A stretch of 60,228 bases of DNA from Phascolarctobacterium sp. (GTDB lineage Bacteria > Bacillota > Negativicutes > Acidaminococcales > Acidaminococcaceae). The stretch lies in NCBI GenBank assembly GCA_017623055.1, contig JAGAPX010000014.1, forward strand, positions 1 through 60,228. Reading direction: 5' to 3'. Every line of letters starts with the position of its first letter. Positions within the stretch are counted from its first letter, which is position 1. The notes under the pieces were generated by a model. The model was not told where the DNA came from, did no database searches, and saw nothing but the letters and a program-made list of their open reading frames with translations. This document shows, in pieces, positions 44,009-52,096 of this stretch. The translations under genes were made by a program, and so were the position numbers.

Positions 44009-45103
44009 GTGCGTTTACGTTTATTAGACCGTTATGTATTAGCGGAACTTTTGTATCCGTTTGTATTTGGCATTGCTGCTTTCTCCAGTATTTTTATTGC
44101 CAGTACCATGCTCTTTAGAATTACAAAGTATATTACCCAATATGGTGCATCTTTGGAATCTGTAGCAAGATTGTTCTTTTATAGCTTGCCGGAAGTTATT
44201 AACTATACCTTCCCTATGTCTATGCTCTTGGCAGCGTTGATGGCATTTGGTAAGCTTTCCGGTAGCAGTGAAATTACTGCTATGAAAGCTGGCGGTGTTA
44301 GCTATTATCGTATTGTTGCTCCCGTGCTGGTAGTGGGCTTCTTGGTAAGCATGTTTTCTTTGGTGTGGGCAGAAAAGGTTGTGCCTGCAGCTAAAGCAAG
44401 ATGTGCAGAGATTGTTGATTACGAAATCAAGAATAGTACTAAACCTACTGGTGAATCTGAACATATCGTTATCAAAAGCTTAAAAGGTAGTACTCAACGT
44501 ATTACCTACGCTAATAAATTTGATGAAAAAGAAGGCAAGATGACTGGTATCACTATCGAAGAATTTGAGAAAGGTCAAATTGTCCGTATTCAAACCGCTA
44601 AAGAAGGCTTCTGGGAAAACGGTACATGGCGTATGGTTAATGGTAACGTATTTGCTTTGGATGATGAAGAAGGTGTAACCAGTACAGCTCGTTTCGCTGA
44701 GCAAATTATTCCCATTGATATGTCTCCTAAACAAATTGCTTGGGAACAAAAAGAACCGGAAGAAATGACCATTGCGGAATTGCGCGAGTATATTCGTTTG
44801 CTGGAAGAACGTAAGGAATCTGCTGCTAAGCAATTGTGCGAGATTTATATGCGTATTTCTATTCCATTGGCAAGTTTCTTTTTTGCTATGATTGGTGCTG
44901 CGCTTGGTACTCAAAAGCAAAGAACAAGTTCTTCCATTGGCTTGGGCATCAGTATTATCGTAATCTTTATTTATTATGCTGTTATGACATTTACTACAGG
45001 CTTGGGCAAAGGCGGCGCAATGCCTCCTTTCTTAGCTTGTATGTTGCCGAATATTTTATGTTTAGGCATTGGCATTAAACTTTTAAAGGAAAAGAATGCC
45101 TAA
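44009..45103 (+). CDS. LptF/LptG-family LPS export permease
   Basis: This inner-membrane YjgP/YjgQ-type permease has 364 residues. Helices lie at both ends (about 10-120 and 280-360) around a periplasmic jellyroll (about 130-260). The opening LLDRYVLAELLYPFVFGI is typical. Only one such gene is found here, whereas E. coli has separate lptF and lptG. It could act as a homodimer or with a partner elsewhere. The start is GTG after GGAGGAAG. Confidence 0.9.
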   Translation: MRLRLLDRYVLAELLYPFVFGIAAFSSIFIASTMLFRITKYITQYGASLESVARLFFYSLPEVINYTFPMSMLLAALMAFGKLSGSSEITAMKAGGVSYYRIVAPVLVVGFLVSMFSLVWAEKVVPAAKARCAEIVDYEIKNSTKPTGESEHIVIKSLKGSTQRITYANKFDEKEGKMTGITIEEFEKGQIVRIQTAKEGFWENGTWRMVNGNVFALDDEEGVTSTARFAEQIIPIDMSPKQIAWEQKEPEEMTIAELREYIRLLEERKESAAKQLCEIYMRISIPLASFFFAMIGAALGTQKQRTSSSIGLGISIIVIFIYYAVMTFTTGLGKGGAMPPFLACMLPNILCLGIGIKLLKEKNA

Positions 45104-45133
45104 TAGTTAAAAATAAATTTAGGAGGTGAGTGT

Positions 45134-46288
45134 TTGGTTGGCATAAGAATGATTGTCGTTATGGCGATTGTTGGTGGATTGATTGCTTACATTGCTGATA
45201 ATATGGGTAGTAAAATTGGCAAGAAGCGTATGTCTGTTTTTGGCTTACGTCCCAAACACACTTCCATTTTACTTACCGTATTAAGTGGTATGCTCATTTC
45301 TGTTCTCACCATTGGCGTTATGGCTATTTCTTCTGAAAGTGCTCGTACAGCTTTGTTTGGCATGGAGCAAATTAAAGCTGAAGTAAAGATGCTTGAAAAA
45401 GAAAAAAGCATAGCCCAAGATGCTCTTGCTAAGGCAAAGGTTGAGGTTGAAGAAAAGAATAGTATCATTAGTTCATTAGACGAAAAAATTAGGGAAAGCA
45501 CTCGTGCCAATAATGAGATGGAATCTAAATTGGCAGAAGTGAATACTAAATATACGGACGCTCAAAAAGCTGTTGCTGATTTGAGTGCATCAAAAGAAAC
45601 ATTGACTTCTGAAGTTGCTGCTTTGGAAGAATCTACTGCGCTCCTTCGTCAAGGCATTATCTCTATGCGCGAAGGACAAGTTTTTTACCGTGCTGGCGAA
45701 GTGGTTTACGCTGCGGTTATGCGTGGTGGACTGGATCACGAACAAAACGTAGCGCAAGTAAATTGGCTTTTGGATAGCGCTAATGAAGCGGTCCTTAACC
45801 GTTTGGGCGTGGAAGAAAAGGACGAACGCTTGCAAGCTATTTGGTTGTCTAAACGTATTGTTGATAATGCTGTTGCCGTATTGAATAACAGCAAAGGCAA
45901 TATGTTCTTCCGCGTGCGTACTATCGCTAATATTATTGTAGGCGAGCTTGTTGCCTGCGATATCGAAATGACGGATAACCAATTTATTTATCCTGACAAC
46001 ACTTTGATTTTGAGCGAAAAGGTTGATTTGAAAAAGCTTGAAGGCGGACAGGATGCTGTTCTGATGAGCTTCCTTAATAAGGTAAATCATAAGGCAGTTG
46101 AAGCTGGCGTACTTCCTGACCCTATTACTGGCAAGGTTGGCAATATGGATGCTACTACCATGATTGAAGCAAGCAATGATATGCGCAAGCTTGGTGGTAA
46201 GATTATCTTGAAGGCTTACGCTCGTGGTGACATTACTACGGCAGGACCTGTAAGAATACGCTTGGAAGTAGTTGATGATAATGAATAA
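45134..46288 (+). CDS. DUF3084 coiled-coil membrane protein
   Basis: This 384-residue protein of the DUF3084 family has two N-terminal membrane helices (about 5-22 and 45-65, around the conserved GKKRMSVFGLRPKHTS), a long coiled coil (about 75-175) and a C-terminal alpha/beta domain. Function is unknown in the literature I know. Its steady linkage to envelope genes in diderm Firmicutes and Cyanobacteria suggests envelope work. It starts with TTG at 45134, seven bases after AGGAGGTGAG. Confidence 0.83.
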   Translation: MVGIRMIVVMAIVGGLIAYIADNMGSKIGKKRMSVFGLRPKHTSILLTVLSGMLISVLTIGVMAISSESARTALFGMEQIKAEVKMLEKEKSIAQDALAKAKVEVEEKNSIISSLDEKIRESTRANNEMESKLAEVNTKYTDAQKAVADLSASKETLTSEVAALEESTALLRQGIISMREGQVFYRAGEVVYAAVMRGGLDHEQNVAQVNWLLDSANEAVLNRLGVEEKDERLQAIWLSKRIVDNAVAVLNNSKGNMFFRVRTIANIIVGELVACDIEMTDNQFIYPDNTLILSEKVDLKKLEGGQDAVLMSFLNKVNHKAVEAGVLPDPITGKVGNMDATTMIEASNDMRKLGGKIILKAYARGDITTAGPVRIRLEVVDDNE

Positions 46289-46688
46289 GTTTTACTTGGG
46301 GATTGACCCTGGTAGAAGTAAAACAGGTTTGGCATTGGTAGATGGAGCAGGGAAGATTTTGAAACTGCACATCGCTGATAGCCAAAATATCGACAAAGAG
46401 ATAGTGGAATTTATACAAAATAGTTGCCCGGTACAAATTGTACTGGGCAACGGTACTAATAGCAGGAATATTGGCGAAGCTGTGCAGAAAGTTTTGCCAA
46501 ATGTGGAGATTGCTGTGGTGGAAGAAGCTCATAGTACGGAAGAAGCACGTGCCCTGTATTGGCAAGAGAATCCTCCTCAAGGTTGGCGTAAGTTGGTGCC
46601 CTTGGGAATGCTTGTTCCAGATGTACCATTAGATGCTTACGCGGCAGTAATTTTAGTGCGACGTTTTTTGGAGGGCAAAGATGAGTGA
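46275..46688 (+). CDS. YqgF/RuvC-fold nuclease-like protein
   Basis: This 137-residue protein of the RNase H-like YqgF fold has FYLGIDPGRSKTGLALVD as its first catalytic strand, then VLGNGTNSR, EEAHSTEEARALY (second acid) and a final DVPLDAYAAV (third acid). All three acidic positions are present. Relatives process pre-16S rRNA or act on DNA junctions; which applies here is not clear. It overlaps DUF3084 by 14 bases and fchA-like by 8 bases; ATG 46275 is chosen for its spacing from GGAAG. Confidence 0.8.
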   Translation: MIMNKFYLGIDPGRSKTGLALVDGAGKILKLHIADSQNIDKEIVEFIQNSCPVQIVLGNGTNSRNIGEAVQKVLPNVEIAVVEEAHSTEEARALYWQENPPQGWRKLVPLGMLVPDVPLDAYAAVILVRRFLEGKDE

Positions 46689-47313
46689 TTTAACAAAATT
46701 AAGTTGCCAAGAATTTTTAGAAAAACTTGCTTCCAATGCACCTACTCCTGGTGGTGGTGGCGGCGCTGCTATGGCAGGAGCTTTAGCAGTGGCACTTACT
46801 TCCATGGTAGGGAACTTGACTGTTGGTAAGGAAAAGTTTGCTCAACATGAAGCAGAAGTTCAGGAACTTTTGGCTAAAGCAGAAGCATTGCGTATGAAAA
46901 TGTTTTTGCTTGTTAATGCTGATGCGGAAGTGTTCGATAGCTTTATGACGTGTTATAGACTGCCGAAGAATACCGATGAAGAGAAGCAGGCTCGCAACCA
47001 AGCAATCCAAAACGCAGCGAAAGAAGCGGCAGAAGTTCCCCTGAAAATTGCAGAAGCTTGCTTAGAAATAATGAAACTTGCTGAACGAATTGCTATTATT
47101 GGCAACCCTGGTGCTATTACGGATGCAGCAGTAAGTGCCATTATGGCAAGAGCTGCCCTGCGAAGTGCGGTATATAATGTTGTAGTAAACTTGAAGCTGA
47201 TAAAAGACGAAGCCTACAACCAAGCCATGTATGCTACGATTGAAGCAATGCAAAAAGAAGCAGAAGTCTTGGAAAAAGCAACCCTCATTACTGCGGACGA
47301 GGTGCTTGGCTAA
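46681..47313 (+). CDS. Cyclodeaminase/cyclohydrolase family protein (FchA-like)
   Basis: This 210-residue all-helical protein is similar to formimidoyltetrahydrofolate cyclodeaminase, used in histidine or purine breakdown. The folate-binding motif NAPTPGGGGGAAMAGALAVA is near residue 19. No glutamate formiminotransferase is adjacent, so the exact reaction (cyclodeaminase or methenyl-THF cyclohydrolase) is open. It is coupled to the YqgF-like gene and is the last host protein gene before the tRNAs. Confidence 0.88.
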   Translation: MSDLTKLSCQEFLEKLASNAPTPGGGGGAAMAGALAVALTSMVGNLTVGKEKFAQHEAEVQELLAKAEALRMKMFLLVNADAEVFDSFMTCYRLPKNTDEEKQARNQAIQNAAKEAAEVPLKIAEACLEIMKLAERIAIIGNPGAITDAAVSAIMARAALRSAVYNVVVNLKLIKDEAYNQAMYATIEAMQKEAEVLEKATLITADEVLG

Positions 47314-47317
47314 AGTA

Positions 47318-47346
47318 TTGACGAAGCGCTTTATTTAGCATATAAT
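47318..47346 (+). promoter_or_regulatory. Promoter of tRNA-Ser(UGA)
   Basis: TTGACG (47318-47323) and TATAAT (47341-47346) are spaced by exactly 17 bases, placing the start just before the tRNA. Confidence 0.85.
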
Positions 47347-47357
47347 TAAACTCTAAT

Positions 47358-47445
47358 GGAAAGGTGGTCGAGTGGTTTAAGGCTCTGGTCTTGAAAACCA
47401 GCGAGGTGCAAGCCTCCGTGGGTTCGAATCCCACCCTTTCCGCCA
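47358..47445 (+). tRNA. tRNA-Ser(UGA)
   Basis: A class II tRNA of 88 bases including encoded CCA. The acceptor GGAAAGG pairs with CCTTTCC, the anticodon stem CTGGT/ACCAG encloses CTTGAAA (anticodon TGA at 47392-47394), a long variable arm follows, and the T loop GGTTCGAATCC is canonical. It reads UCA and other UCN serine codons. Confidence 0.97.
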
Positions 47446-47463
47446 TATTTTTTGTAAATAGTA

Positions 47464-47492
47464 TTGCAAAAGTGGAGTTTATCAGTTATAAT
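47464..47492 (+). promoter_or_regulatory. Promoter of tRNA-Ser(GCU)
   Basis: TTGCAA (47464-47469) and TATAAT (47487-47492) are spaced by 17 bases. Confidence 0.8.
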
Positions 47493-47508
47493 ATCATAGT
47501 AACCTAAC

Positions 47509-47599
47509 GGAGTGGTACTCAAGTGGCTGAAGAGGACGGTTTGCTAAATCGTTAGACGGTTTACCCCGTGCGTGGGTTCGAAACCCACCCACTCCGCCA
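47509..47599 (+). tRNA. tRNA-Ser(GCU), integration target of the element
   Basis: A class II tRNA of 91 bases including CCA. The acceptor GGAGTGG pairs with CCACTCC, the loop TTGCTAA carries anticodon GCT, and a long variable arm and canonical T loop follow. It reads AGC/AGU serine codons. The integrase gene lies 174 bases downstream, so the 3' end of this tRNA or the DNA just after it is the likely attachment site. The tRNA is intact. Confidence 0.97.
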
Positions 47600-47611
47600 A
47601 TAAGCGGTTTT

Positions 47612-47646
47612 CAGGACTTAGAATTTTCTAAGTCCTGTATTTTTTT
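47612..47646 (+). terminator. Intrinsic terminator after the tRNA genes
   Basis: CAGGACTTAGAA and TTCTAAGTCCTG form a 12-bp perfect stem followed by TATTTTTTT. Confidence 0.9.
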
Positions 47647-47652
47647 ATCCAA

Positions 47653-47673
47653 GGATGACAACGAGGATGACAA
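47653..47673. repeat. Tandem GGATGACAA repeats at the element's left edge
   Basis: GGATGACAA occurs twice, at 47653-47661 and 47665-47673, spaced 12 bases start to start. Short direct repeats beside an attachment site are typical arm-binding sites for tyrosine integrases. The matching right end is outside the window. Confidence 0.45.
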
Positions 47674-47690
47674 TTACATTTTAAACATCA

Positions 47691-47739
47691 AAAAAGCGAT
47701 GCTTTTGGGACATAATAAGTGCCAGAAACATCGCTTTTT
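47691..47739 (-). terminator. Terminator of the integrase operon, bidirectional in form
   Basis: AAAAAGCGATG and CATCGCTTTTT are perfect 11-base arms; the inner sequences TTTTGGGAC and GTGCCAGAAA extend the stem with a mismatch. The A/T runs on both sides suit either direction. It lies 34 bases past the integrase stop. Confidence 0.85.
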
Positions 47740-47760
47740 ATATTTTTGTAGGAAAGAGTT

Positions 47761-47776
47761 TTAATCGAACGATTAA
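47761..47776. promoter_or_regulatory. Perfect palindrome at the integrase 3' end
   Basis: TTAATCG-AA-CGATTAA is a perfect palindrome overlapping the integrase stop codon. It resembles a repressor operator but no promoter is seen beside it. It differs in one base from the site upstream of lpxA (30764-30779). Confidence 0.4.
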
Positions 47777-49038
47777 CTATTCTCTGAAGCATTTTCAATA
47801 ACTGTATTTAATAATGTGGGGACGCTATAATGAGGAGTTTGATTAGCTATAGTAACAGGAGTGGATAAGAGTTTGTAGCCGTCTAGAGCGTTTATAGCAG
47901 TGTCCTGCATGCCTTTGATGGCATGTGCATAGGTATCTAATGTAATCCGTATAGAAGCGTGCCCTAAACGCTCAGAGACGACTTTCACATTAACACCAGA
48001 TGATAAGAGCCAAGTAGCATGACAATGACGTAAGTCGTGAAATCTAAGCGTTGGAGGAAGGCTACTGACGGTTTGAACGACCTTTTTAAAGTAATGGTAT
48101 GAAAAAGAGGCAGGATGCCTTACATCTCCATATTGATTAGCAAAAACAAAGTTGTTATCAATATAGGTGCTGGAGTTTATTACCTTATAGAAAGTGTCTT
48201 GCCAGTACTTGTATTCTTTAAGAGTTTTGACAACGAATTCTGGTATTGGAATTGTTCTTCTGCTACCATTAGTTTTTAAATCTTTTTGTATTACGGTACC
48301 ATGATTAGTTTTTACAGCACTTTGCATGATGTGTATTACATTCTTACTAAGGTTAATATTGTCCCATGTTAGACCGAAAATTTCACCAAGCCTCATACCT
48401 GTTCCTAATGCGAGAACTATGGCTAAAAAGCTAATCATACTATGTGCTTTTGCTGCAACAATTAGTTCTAAAGCCTGTTCGTGAGAAAGGATTAGTATTT
48501 CGGGTTTAGGAGCTTTGACTGTCTTTGTTTTATCAGCAGGATTTTTAGGGATGTAACCTAAGTCGATGGCATCGTTTAAGGATTGAATAAGAACACGTCT
48601 AGTTGCATTTACTGTACGTGGTGCAAGACCTTTTTCTGATTCACCACCAAATTTTAAAAGAAACATTAGATGCTGTTGTAAGTTGTCGGTAGTTAAAGAA
48701 TTTAAGGGCATATTGCCTATGTAAGGAACTATATGTTTGTTGATTGCTAAGGCGTACCTTTCGTATGTTTTTATACGAATCTCGGGTTGTTTATAATTAG
48801 TAAGCCAATGTTGAAGCCATTCACCAAGGGTTTGTTGACTTTTTACTATATCAACATTCTCCTTAATAAGTTTATTGAAGGCAGTTGCCTTTTTCATAGC
48901 GTCTTTTGCACTCTTTTTACTAGTAAAGACTTTGCGCTTAGTCTTATTTTCGCTTGAATCGTAGTAGCTTATATAATATTCAAAACGATTACGTTTTTTG
49001 TTGTATTGAGGACAACCTTCACCATTAGAACGTTTCAT
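47773..49038 (-). CDS. int: Tyrosine-type site-specific integrase
   Basis: This 421-residue phage/Tn916-type integrase inserts and excises the element. The N-terminal AP2-like arm-binding part (about 1-60) and a SAM-like core-binding domain (about 68-165) precede the catalytic domain (about 185-385). The catalytic residues are R216 (GTGMRLGEI), H334 and R337 (FHDLRHCHATWLL), H360 (LGHASI) and nucleophile Y370. The ATG is 7 bases after GGAGG. It is the last gene of a minus-strand operon with xis and mob genes and lies beside tRNA-Ser(GCU). Confidence 0.96.
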   Translation of the reverse strand: MKRSNGEGCPQYNKKRNRFEYYISYYDSSENKTKRKVFTSKKSAKDAMKKATAFNKLIKENVDIVKSQQTLGEWLQHWLTNYKQPEIRIKTYERYALAINKHIVPYIGNMPLNSLTTDNLQQHLMFLLKFGGESEKGLAPRTVNATRRVLIQSLNDAIDLGYIPKNPADKTKTVKAPKPEILILSHEQALELIVAAKAHSMISFLAIVLALGTGMRLGEIFGLTWDNINLSKNVIHIMQSAVKTNHGTVIQKDLKTNGSRRTIPIPEFVVKTLKEYKYWQDTFYKVINSSTYIDNNFVFANQYGDVRHPASFSYHYFKKVVQTVSSLPPTLRFHDLRHCHATWLLSSGVNVKVVSERLGHASIRITLDTYAHAIKGMQDTAINALDGYKLLSTPVTIANQTPHYSVPTLLNTVIENASENS

Positions 49039-49053
49039 AAATTTGCCTCCTAA

Positions 49054-49075
49054 CTAAACAAAGCCCTTACGGGCT
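49054..49075 (-). terminator. Short hairpin between xis and int
   Basis: AGCCC-GTAA-GGGCT on the minus strand followed by TTGTTT is a weak terminator or attenuator that may lower integrase expression relative to the genes before it. Confidence 0.45.
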
Positions 49076-49080
49076 CTGTT

Positions 49081-49269
49081 TTATGCAATGCTTTTTTTAT
49101 TGAGTAATTCTTCAATATACCAGCTTGGAATTAGTTTACGTGTTCCGATGGTTACGGAAGGGATGCTTCCGTTTCTGATGCCTGCGTAAACACAAGACAA
49201 ACTTATGGGTAGCGGACCTCCGTTTTTAGTAATTACATCTTTTGCGTTGTAGAGTGTTTGCGGTTTCAC
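49081..49269 (-). CDS. xis: Excisionase-like helix-turn-helix protein
   Basis: This 62-residue MerR-type helix-turn-helix protein resembles excisionases of Tn916-like elements and IMEs. It has AKDVITKNGGPLPISLSCVYAGIRNGSIPSVTIGTRKL in one domain and an IPSWYIEELL end typical of the group. It starts with GTG, 10 bases after GGAGG. Its position directly before int supports a role in the direction of recombination. Confidence 0.82.
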   Translation of the reverse strand: MKPQTLYNAKDVITKNGGPLPISLSCVYAGIRNGSIPSVTIGTRKLIPSWYIEELLNKKSIA

Positions 49270-49288
49270 GATATATATACCTCCTTGT

Positions 49289-50491
49289 CTAAATTAATTT
49301 ATATTTTCTAAGGACTTTTTCTGCTGGGACGTAGAAATTGGTTTCGGTAATTATCTCGTCAATGATACGTTCTGAAATTTTTTCTCCAAGTTTGGGTAAA
49401 TCGTTTACCCCAAAAAATGGAGTTGTTGGTTGCTTTTCTATATAATCGTGAGGTATTGTTGCTGAACCGTTACGTACAGATTCTTGGCATTCGATACAGA
49501 GTGGTGCGTTGAAGTGTTTGATTGAGAAATCTAGCACATTGGCACGGATTTTTTTATTACAAATAGTACAGCAAGGATCATAAACAGGTGGCTTCAAGGG
49601 CGGTAAGAGGGAGTTTTCTCTGAACGGATTGTCACGAGGAGTGGGAGTGGATATAGCTGCGTTCGTTGCCACGTTAGCAGTAATGGATTTGTTGGTGTTT
49701 TGAGGGTGAGATGCAAAAGGATTCGGCATAAAGGTTACAGGATTTCCATAACCAGCTTGTTGCATAACGGGTACAGGATTTCCATAACCAGCTTGTTGCA
49801 TAACGGGTACAGGATTTCCATAATCAGCTTGTTGCATAATGGGTACAGGTGTTCCATAGTAAGCTACTTGTTGTGAGTAGTTAGAATTGTTACATTGTTC
49901 ATAGTTTTGCTTTTCTTGGAAATCAAGCAAAATTGCGACATATGGACTAATTTCGTTGCAATCATGCTCTTCGATTACATCGGGGAGTATAGCTTTTTCA
50001 GAAACTTTTTTTCTTAAAGGAAGTCCGTATTTTGAGAAGATGCGGTCTACTAAATCACGTTGCATAACGAGATCGGTGTTGCTAAGTTGTAAGCGTTTAC
50101 CGGTCAGAACGTCGATGGTGGAGCCAACGATATGTACATGTGGATGCTTGGTGTTGGAATGAACTGCAGCGATTATTTGGTATGTACCTTTTTTAGCAAA
50201 AAATTCAGTAATAAAATCTTTAGTGCCATTAAGCAAATCAGTATGGGTGATGCCACCGGAAGCAGAGATTACAGAATGAAATGCAATTCTACCGCCTTTT
50301 TGAGAAAATTTATCCAATACGATGTTGGTTTCTTTTTCCCATTCGTTTTCGGAAAGATTGTGATAAAAGGATGCGGCAACTTTGTCAGGGTTCAGGACAT
50401 AAGCAACGTTCTTGAAAATGGGGTTGCTGCTTGCGTTGATAGCTTTTGAGTTGAAGTTACGGAAAATAATGGTATTGCTAGATTTGGCCAT
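49289..50491 (-). CDS. Relaxase (MobA/MobP type) with internal repeats and a zinc ribbon
   Basis: This 400-residue DNA-nicking relaxase for conjugal mobilization has a candidate catalytic tyrosine Y31 in AYVLNPDK and the metal-binding histidines in HSNTKHPHVH (H111, H116, H118, H120). After the relaxase domain (about 1-160) comes a linker with 12-residue repeats (about 212-251, YGNPVPVMQQAG) and then a four-cysteine zinc ribbon (C308, C311, C332, C335). The zinc ribbon and repeats are not standard for the family. GGAGG lies 9 bases before the ATG. It overlaps the upstream ribbon-helix-helix gene by 14 bases. Confidence 0.88.
   Translation of the reverse strand: MAKSSNTIIFRNFNSKAINASSNPIFKNVAYVLNPDKVAASFYHNLSENEWEKETNIVLDKFSQKGGRIAFHSVISASGGITHTDLLNGTKDFITEFFAKKGTYQIIAAVHSNTKHPHVHIVGSTIDVLTGKRLQLSNTDLVMQRDLVDRIFSKYGLPLRKKVSEKAILPDVIEEHDCNEISPYVAILLDFQEKQNYEQCNNSNYSQQVAYYGTPVPIMQQADYGNPVPVMQQAGYGNPVPVMQQAGYGNPVTFMPNPFASHPQNTNKSITANVATNAAISTPTPRDNPFRENSLLPPLKPPVYDPCCTICNKKIRANVLDFSIKHFNAPLCIECQESVRNGSATIPHDYIEKQPTTPFFGVNDLPKLGEKISERIIDEIITETNFYVPAEKVLRKYKLI
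49740..49847. repeat. 36-bp tandem repeats inside the relaxase gene
   Basis: Three 36-base units run head to tail (49740-49775, 49776-49811, 49812-49847); the first two are identical and the third has two changes. A partial, diverged unit continues to about 49877. They encode the 12-residue YGNPVPVMQQAG-type repeat in frame, so copy number can change without breaking the protein. Confidence 0.9.
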
Positions 50492-50753
50492 GGAAAAGTT
50501 CCTCCTTAAAATTATTCAAGATTTTTTTGCCTGTTTCGTCTGTGTGGGAAACGAGCAAGGTTAATAAGTAACGCAAATAATTTTCTTGATTGGCACGAAG
50601 TTGGTCGGCTGTTAGGTCACTGGTGTTGTAAAAGCTGGAAATTGCTTTTCGAATAGCATCGGATCTATTGGGAGAGTAGCCGTTTTTTACTACACCATCG
50701 AGGAGCATAAGCTCCTCGTTGGTGAGACGAATGGTGATGCTTAATGACTTCAT
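50478..50753 (-). CDS. Ribbon-helix-helix relaxosome accessory protein
   Basis: This 91-residue protein has an N-terminal ribbon-helix-helix DNA-binding fold (SLSITIRLTNEELMLLDGVVKNGYSPNRSDAIRKAI, about 3-42) and a helical tail. Such CopG/MobC-like proteins bind the transfer origin and guide the relaxase. It overlaps both neighbours (ATGA with the helicase stop, 14 bases with the relaxase), a sign of coupled synthesis. Confidence 0.82.
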   Translation of the reverse strand: MKSLSITIRLTNEELMLLDGVVKNGYSPNRSDAIRKAISSFYNTSDLTADQLRANQENYLRYLLTLLVSHTDETGKKILNNFKEELFHGQI

Positions 50754-52096
50754 TCAGTTGCCTCCTCGTTTTGGGGGGAGATAACAGACAAGCCTTTATA
50801 TCCATATGCCGGAGCGCTTCCGTCAATGCGAAATTTAGAGTACAGAACCCCTGGTAATGTACCGATTGCCGATTTCAGTTCTTGATCGGACTGAGGCTGA
50901 ACTGCATTTCTGAGGCAAAAAGCGTGGTAGAGACTCAAAAGAGTTTTTGTGTGGAGCTTTTTATTGGTATCTTCTTCGATGCGGATGCAGTCTTTGAGGA
51001 ATTTACTAACGGAGTTAACTTCTATCGCATAGCGTTCAAGGTAATCATTCGCAATTTGCGGAGTTGCAAATTGAAACTTTGATTTCACAAGTCTAGGTAC
51101 GCTAGCTAGTGCCCAAGAAACGATAGTGTCCTTTTCAGCCAGCAATTTTTCTAGAAGGTAAGGGTCGCGTCTATCGGCAGTAATAGAATTTCCGAAGTAA
51201 AGCAGCTTTATGCGTTCTAAAATTGCAAGGGGGTCTGCATCAGCCAAGGGGGGGAGGAAGTTGCCACAGTACAAAAGGTGAGCGGTTGAGATGAAGGTTT
51301 CTGGTTCAGCATTTTTTCTCTCGATAATGATGCTATCTCCAGAGCTTATACGTTTAAACACATCAAAACCAGTAACTTTGTTGGAGCTAATCTCCTCACA
51401 AATGTTTGCGGAAGCATTCTTAAGCATTGCCAAACGGAATTTGTCTGAGAGCTCCTGCAGGGATAAGGCGGATGTATTCGGAAGCACAGCTCGTAAAAAT
51501 CTTGCGAGTACGCTCTTGCCAGCACCGGATACCCCAATTAGAAAAAACGCGCCCTTGAAGGTGCGAATGTTTGTGAGGGTAAATCCTAGAATTTGTTGTA
51601 ATAAAAGGATGCTGTCTTCGTCAGCTTGAAAAGTATCCTTTAAAAAATTAGAAAAAACAGGAGCTGTTTCTAATGTTGCGTTTGGATCAAATTTCGCATC
51701 TATCTTGAAAGAAAAAAACTTACGTTCATCGCTAACAGAAGAATGAAGCTGACCGTCATGCACACTAAAAAGACCATTTTGCAGGCAAATGTAGTCTGGA
51801 GGATTTAATTCCTTAATGTTCAAGCACGGAAGCTCGGATAAAGTTTTAATGGTATCTTTCAAGAGGCCATTAGTTATGATAACGTTATCATCGTTGGAAA
51901 AGTGTTTGCGCAGTAAGAGAGTAGCCTTGCTACCACAAAGAGGAGAAACGAAGCAATCATCATCAAGAATGTACAAAGTACCTTGAAAATTTACGAAAAG
52001 GTTGGAGTTAACTAATGCTTCAAGGAAGCGAATGCGATTTAATTTTTTGGTGCCGTCGTGTTTGATGTCAACAGCTGTGTCAATGTTCAGTAACAT
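50750..52096 (-). CDS. SF3 helicase (D5/P4-type replication protein)
   Basis: This 448-residue phage/plasmid-type replicative helicase has a D5-like N-terminal part (about 105-175), then the SF3 ATPase with Walker A GVSGAGKS (188-195), an acidic Walker B region (NICEEIS) and the LLYCGNFLPPL sensor strand. A C-terminal winged-helix-like part follows. No primase active site is visible, so primase function may come from the host. I take ATG 52096, after GGAGA, and discard the longer frame that lacks a ribosome site. It heads the mob-int operon. Confidence 0.87.
   Translation of the reverse strand: MLLNIDTAVDIKHDGTKKLNRIRFLEALVNSNLFVNFQGTLYILDDDCFVSPLCGSKATLLLRKHFSNDDNVIITNGLLKDTIKTLSELPCLNIKELNPPDYICLQNGLFSVHDGQLHSSVSDERKFFSFKIDAKFDPNATLETAPVFSNFLKDTFQADEDSILLLQQILGFTLTNIRTFKGAFFLIGVSGAGKSVLARFLRAVLPNTSALSLQELSDKFRLAMLKNASANICEEISSNKVTGFDVFKRISSGDSIIIERKNAEPETFISTAHLLYCGNFLPPLADADPLAILERIKLLYFGNSITADRRDPYLLEKLLAEKDTIVSWALASVPRLVKSKFQFATPQIANDYLERYAIEVNSVSKFLKDCIRIEEDTNKKLHTKTLLSLYHAFCLRNAVQPQSDQELKSAIGTLPGVLYSKFRIDGSAPAYGYKGLSVISPQNEEATE

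Noticed and set aside
47509-47599. Disruption of tRNA-Ser(GCU) by the element
   Set aside because: The tRNA is complete from acceptor stem to CCA, so the element restored or did not touch its 3' end.
49740-49877. Possible CRISPR array
   Set aside because: The 36-base units are contiguous with no spacers, stay in frame in the relaxase gene and encode a regular 12-residue repeat.
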